A stretch of 5,612 nucleotides of DNA. It comes from Thermoanaerobaculia bacterium. GTDB taxonomy: Bacteria > Acidobacteriota > Thermoanaerobaculia > Multivoradales > UBA5704. The position numbers and the translations under genes were made by a program. Shown in pieces: positions 4,311 to 5,612 of this stretch (positions within the stretch are counted from its first letter, which is position 1; each line of letters opens with the position of its first letter). The stretch covers positions 1 through 5,612 of the forward strand of contig JASLEW010000078.1 of assembly GCA_030150965.1 (NCBI GenBank). Direction: 5' to 3'. The notes beneath the pieces are model-generated. The model was given only the letters and a program-made list of their open reading frames with translations, was not told the origin of the DNA and did no database searches.

Positions 4311-5612
4311 TCATGGGCCGATGGGCAACAGGCCTTGCGGAGCATCGTGGTTCTCCGCCGCCGGCTCCCAGCCGCTGCCCGCGAGGTGCGCCCGGGCCTG
4401 GCCGGCGCGGTCGAGCGAGATCGCGGCATAGAGGTCGTCGTCCTGGCGCACCGCCAGCTGCTCGTCCACCGGCAGCAGCTCGCCGCCGCGGCGTACGGCC
4501 AGGGGGAGGAGGGCCAGCTCCAGGCCGGCGTGGCCGAGGAGGACCGCGGGCTCGGGGCCCCTCCGCCGCCAGCGCTCGACGATGGCGGTGCCGTGGCCGA
4601 GCCGGAAGGACCAGAACTGGAGGTCGCGGGCCTCGCCGAAGAGGATGTGGACGCCGGCGGCGATGACCAGGTGGTCGGCCACTCCCAGGTGATCGCGGCG
4701 CAGCGCCGCCCAGGCGCGCGGGACCTTCCAGGTGCGGCGGGCGGTCTGGGCGAAGAGGTAGTTGACCTCCTCGTTGGAGGTGAGGGCGAGGCAGCCTAGG
4801 CGGCTGTCGAGCTCGGCGCCGGCCAGCAGGCGCTCCTCGAGGGCGCTGCCGTGCAGGACGCGGAAGCCGTCCTTCGCCAGCGCCCGGCAGGCGTCGGCGT
4901 TCGAGTCCACGAAGACGACCTCCTGGCCGGCGGCGCGGAAGGCCGCGCCCAGAACGCGGCCGAGGCCGTTGGCGCCCAGGATGACGTAGCCGCCCAGCTC
5001 GCGGCGGACGTGCAGCAGGCGGGCGGCCAGACCGCCCGAGAGGCCCTGCACCACGACGGTCACCGCGATGAGCAGGAAGACCAGCGCCCGCAGCTCGACG
5101 CCGCCGCGGAAGCCGGCGGCGCCCAGCACCTCGGCGAAGTGCGACGAGACCGCCGCCGCCACGATGCCGCGCGGCGCGAGCCACGCCATGAAGGCCTTTT
5201 CGCGCGGCAGCAGGTCGGTGCCGAAGGTGCCCACCAGGATGTTGGCGGGACGCACCACGAGCATCATCGCGGCGACGGTCAGCAGGCCCGGCAGGCCCAG
5301 GCGGCGCACCTCGGCGAGCCGCACGTCGGCGGCGAGGAGGACGAAGAGCATGCCGATGAAGAGCACGGTCAGCTGCTCCTTGAACTCCTTGAGCCGCGCG
5401 AGGGAGGGCGCGTGCCAGTTGCCGACCACCAGGCCGGCCACGATCACGCAGACGATGCCGCTCTCGGTGCGCAGGGCGTTGCTGGCCTGGTAGAGCGCCA
5501 GCACCCACGACAGGGTGAAGACGTTCTCCAGCCCTTCCGGCACCAGCCAGGCCGAGCGCAGCAGGACGGCGAGGAGCAGGCCGCCCAGCAGGCCGCAGAG
5601 GGCGCCCGCGCC
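4311..5612 (-). CDS. CPA1-type cation:proton antiporter with TrkA-N/RCK domain, C-terminal part
   Basis: A monovalent cation:proton antiporter of the inner membrane, truncated at the right edge: 433 residues are visible and the frame is open to base 5612. A GTG at 5543 could start a shorter reading frame, but the 23 codons before it encode a hydrophobic Gly/Leu helix in the same frame, so the gene starts outside the window. Visible membrane segments include GIVCVIVAGLVVGNW, LTVLFIGMLFVLLAA, GLLTVAAMMLVVRPANILVG and ALVFLLIAVTVVVQGL. The conserved WLAPRGIVAAAVSSHFAE segment is characteristic of CPA1/NhaP-like exchangers. From about visible residue 207 a Rossmann-type regulatory domain follows: YVILGANGLGRVLG (dinucleotide loop), VVFVDSN with an acidic end to strand 2, then GSALEERLL and LALTSNEEVNYLFA, as in TrkA-N domains. 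A C-terminal extension with PVDEQLAVRQDDDLYAAI resembles an RCK C-lobe. The protein probably exports Na+ or K+ in exchange for H+ under nucleotide control; ion preference cannot be read. It is convergent with the arsenic operon and probably host core sequence unrelated to it. Confidence 0.92.
   Translation of the reverse strand, partial: GAGALCGLLGGLLLAVLLRSAWLVPEGLENVFTLSWVLALYQASNALRTESGIVCVIVAGLVVGNWHAPSLARLKEFKEQLTVLFIGMLFVLLAADVRLAEVRRLGLPGLLTVAAMMLVVRPANILVGTFGTDLLPREKAFMAWLAPRGIVAAAVSSHFAEVLGAAGFRGGVELRALVFLLIAVTVVVQGLSGGLAARLLHVRRELGGYVILGANGLGRVLGAAFRAAGQEVVFVDSNADACRALAKDGFRVLHGSALEERLLAGAELDSRLGCLALTSNEEVNYLFAQTARRTWKVPRAWAALRRDHLGVADHLVIAAGVHILFGEARDLQFWSFRLGHGTAIVERWRRRGPEPAVLLGHAGLELALLPLAVRRGGELLPVDEQLAVRQDDDLYAAISLDRAGQARAHLAGSGWEPAAENHDAPQGLLPIGP

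Noticed and set aside
3050..4666. Plus-strand open frame of 538 codons overlapping the hydrolase and the antiporter
   Set aside because: It is Arg/Pro/Ala/Gly-rich, crosses two recognisable genes in another frame, and has no ribosome site or motif.
4108..5508. Minus-strand open frame of 466 codons in the antiporter region
   Set aside because: It is an out-of-frame reading of the antiporter; the membrane segments and TrkA-N motifs are in the other minus-strand frame.

Overview
The window is very GC-rich (well over 65% G+C by eye, with heavy G/C third-position bias). It looks bacterial, most likely a high-GC Gram-negative lineage such as Alphaproteobacteria, Acidobacteriota or a related environmental phylum. 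I cannot place it more precisely. The central cargo is an arsenic-response locus. The left flank holds debris of mobile DNA and the right flank an ordinary membrane transporter.

Left flank (1-820): the minus strand carries the first 34 codons of a small basic protein that runs off the left edge. Its sequence resembles ribbon-helix-helix or mobilisation-type accessory proteins. After about 190 bp without a gene comes the C-terminal remnant of a tyrosine recombinase. It lacks its N-terminal part and carries two apparent compensating frameshifts.

Centre (821-4136): a minus-strand arsR repressor gene is divergent from a plus-strand operon. The 78-bp gap between them is AT-rich and holds two good overlapping promoters and a candidate operator. 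The first operon gene encodes one 412-residue protein that joins an ArsM-type arsenite S-adenosylmethionine methyltransferase to a low-molecular-weight-phosphatase-type arsenate reductase (ArsC). It overlaps by 4 bp (GTGA) a 59-residue helical-repeat-like open frame. That frame overlaps by 4 bp (ATGA) a 473-residue alpha/beta hydrolase of the lecithin:cholesterol acyltransferase (LCAT)-like group. This architecture suggests the three are translated together. The inferred logic is that ArsR senses As(III) and derepresses the operon, the ArsC part reduces As(V) to As(III), and the ArsM part methylates it. The role of the hydrolase is unknown. No arsenite efflux pump is visible.

Right flank (4137-5612): a 174-bp convergent gap with a terminator-like hairpin, then the C-terminal 433 residues of a minus-strand CPA1-type cation:proton antiporter with a cytoplasmic TrkA-N/RCK module, continuing off the right edge.

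The most interesting signals are the ArsM-ArsC fusion with its Cys-Gly repeat near the N-terminus, and its tight coupling to a small repeat-like protein and a lipid-type acyl hydrolase.
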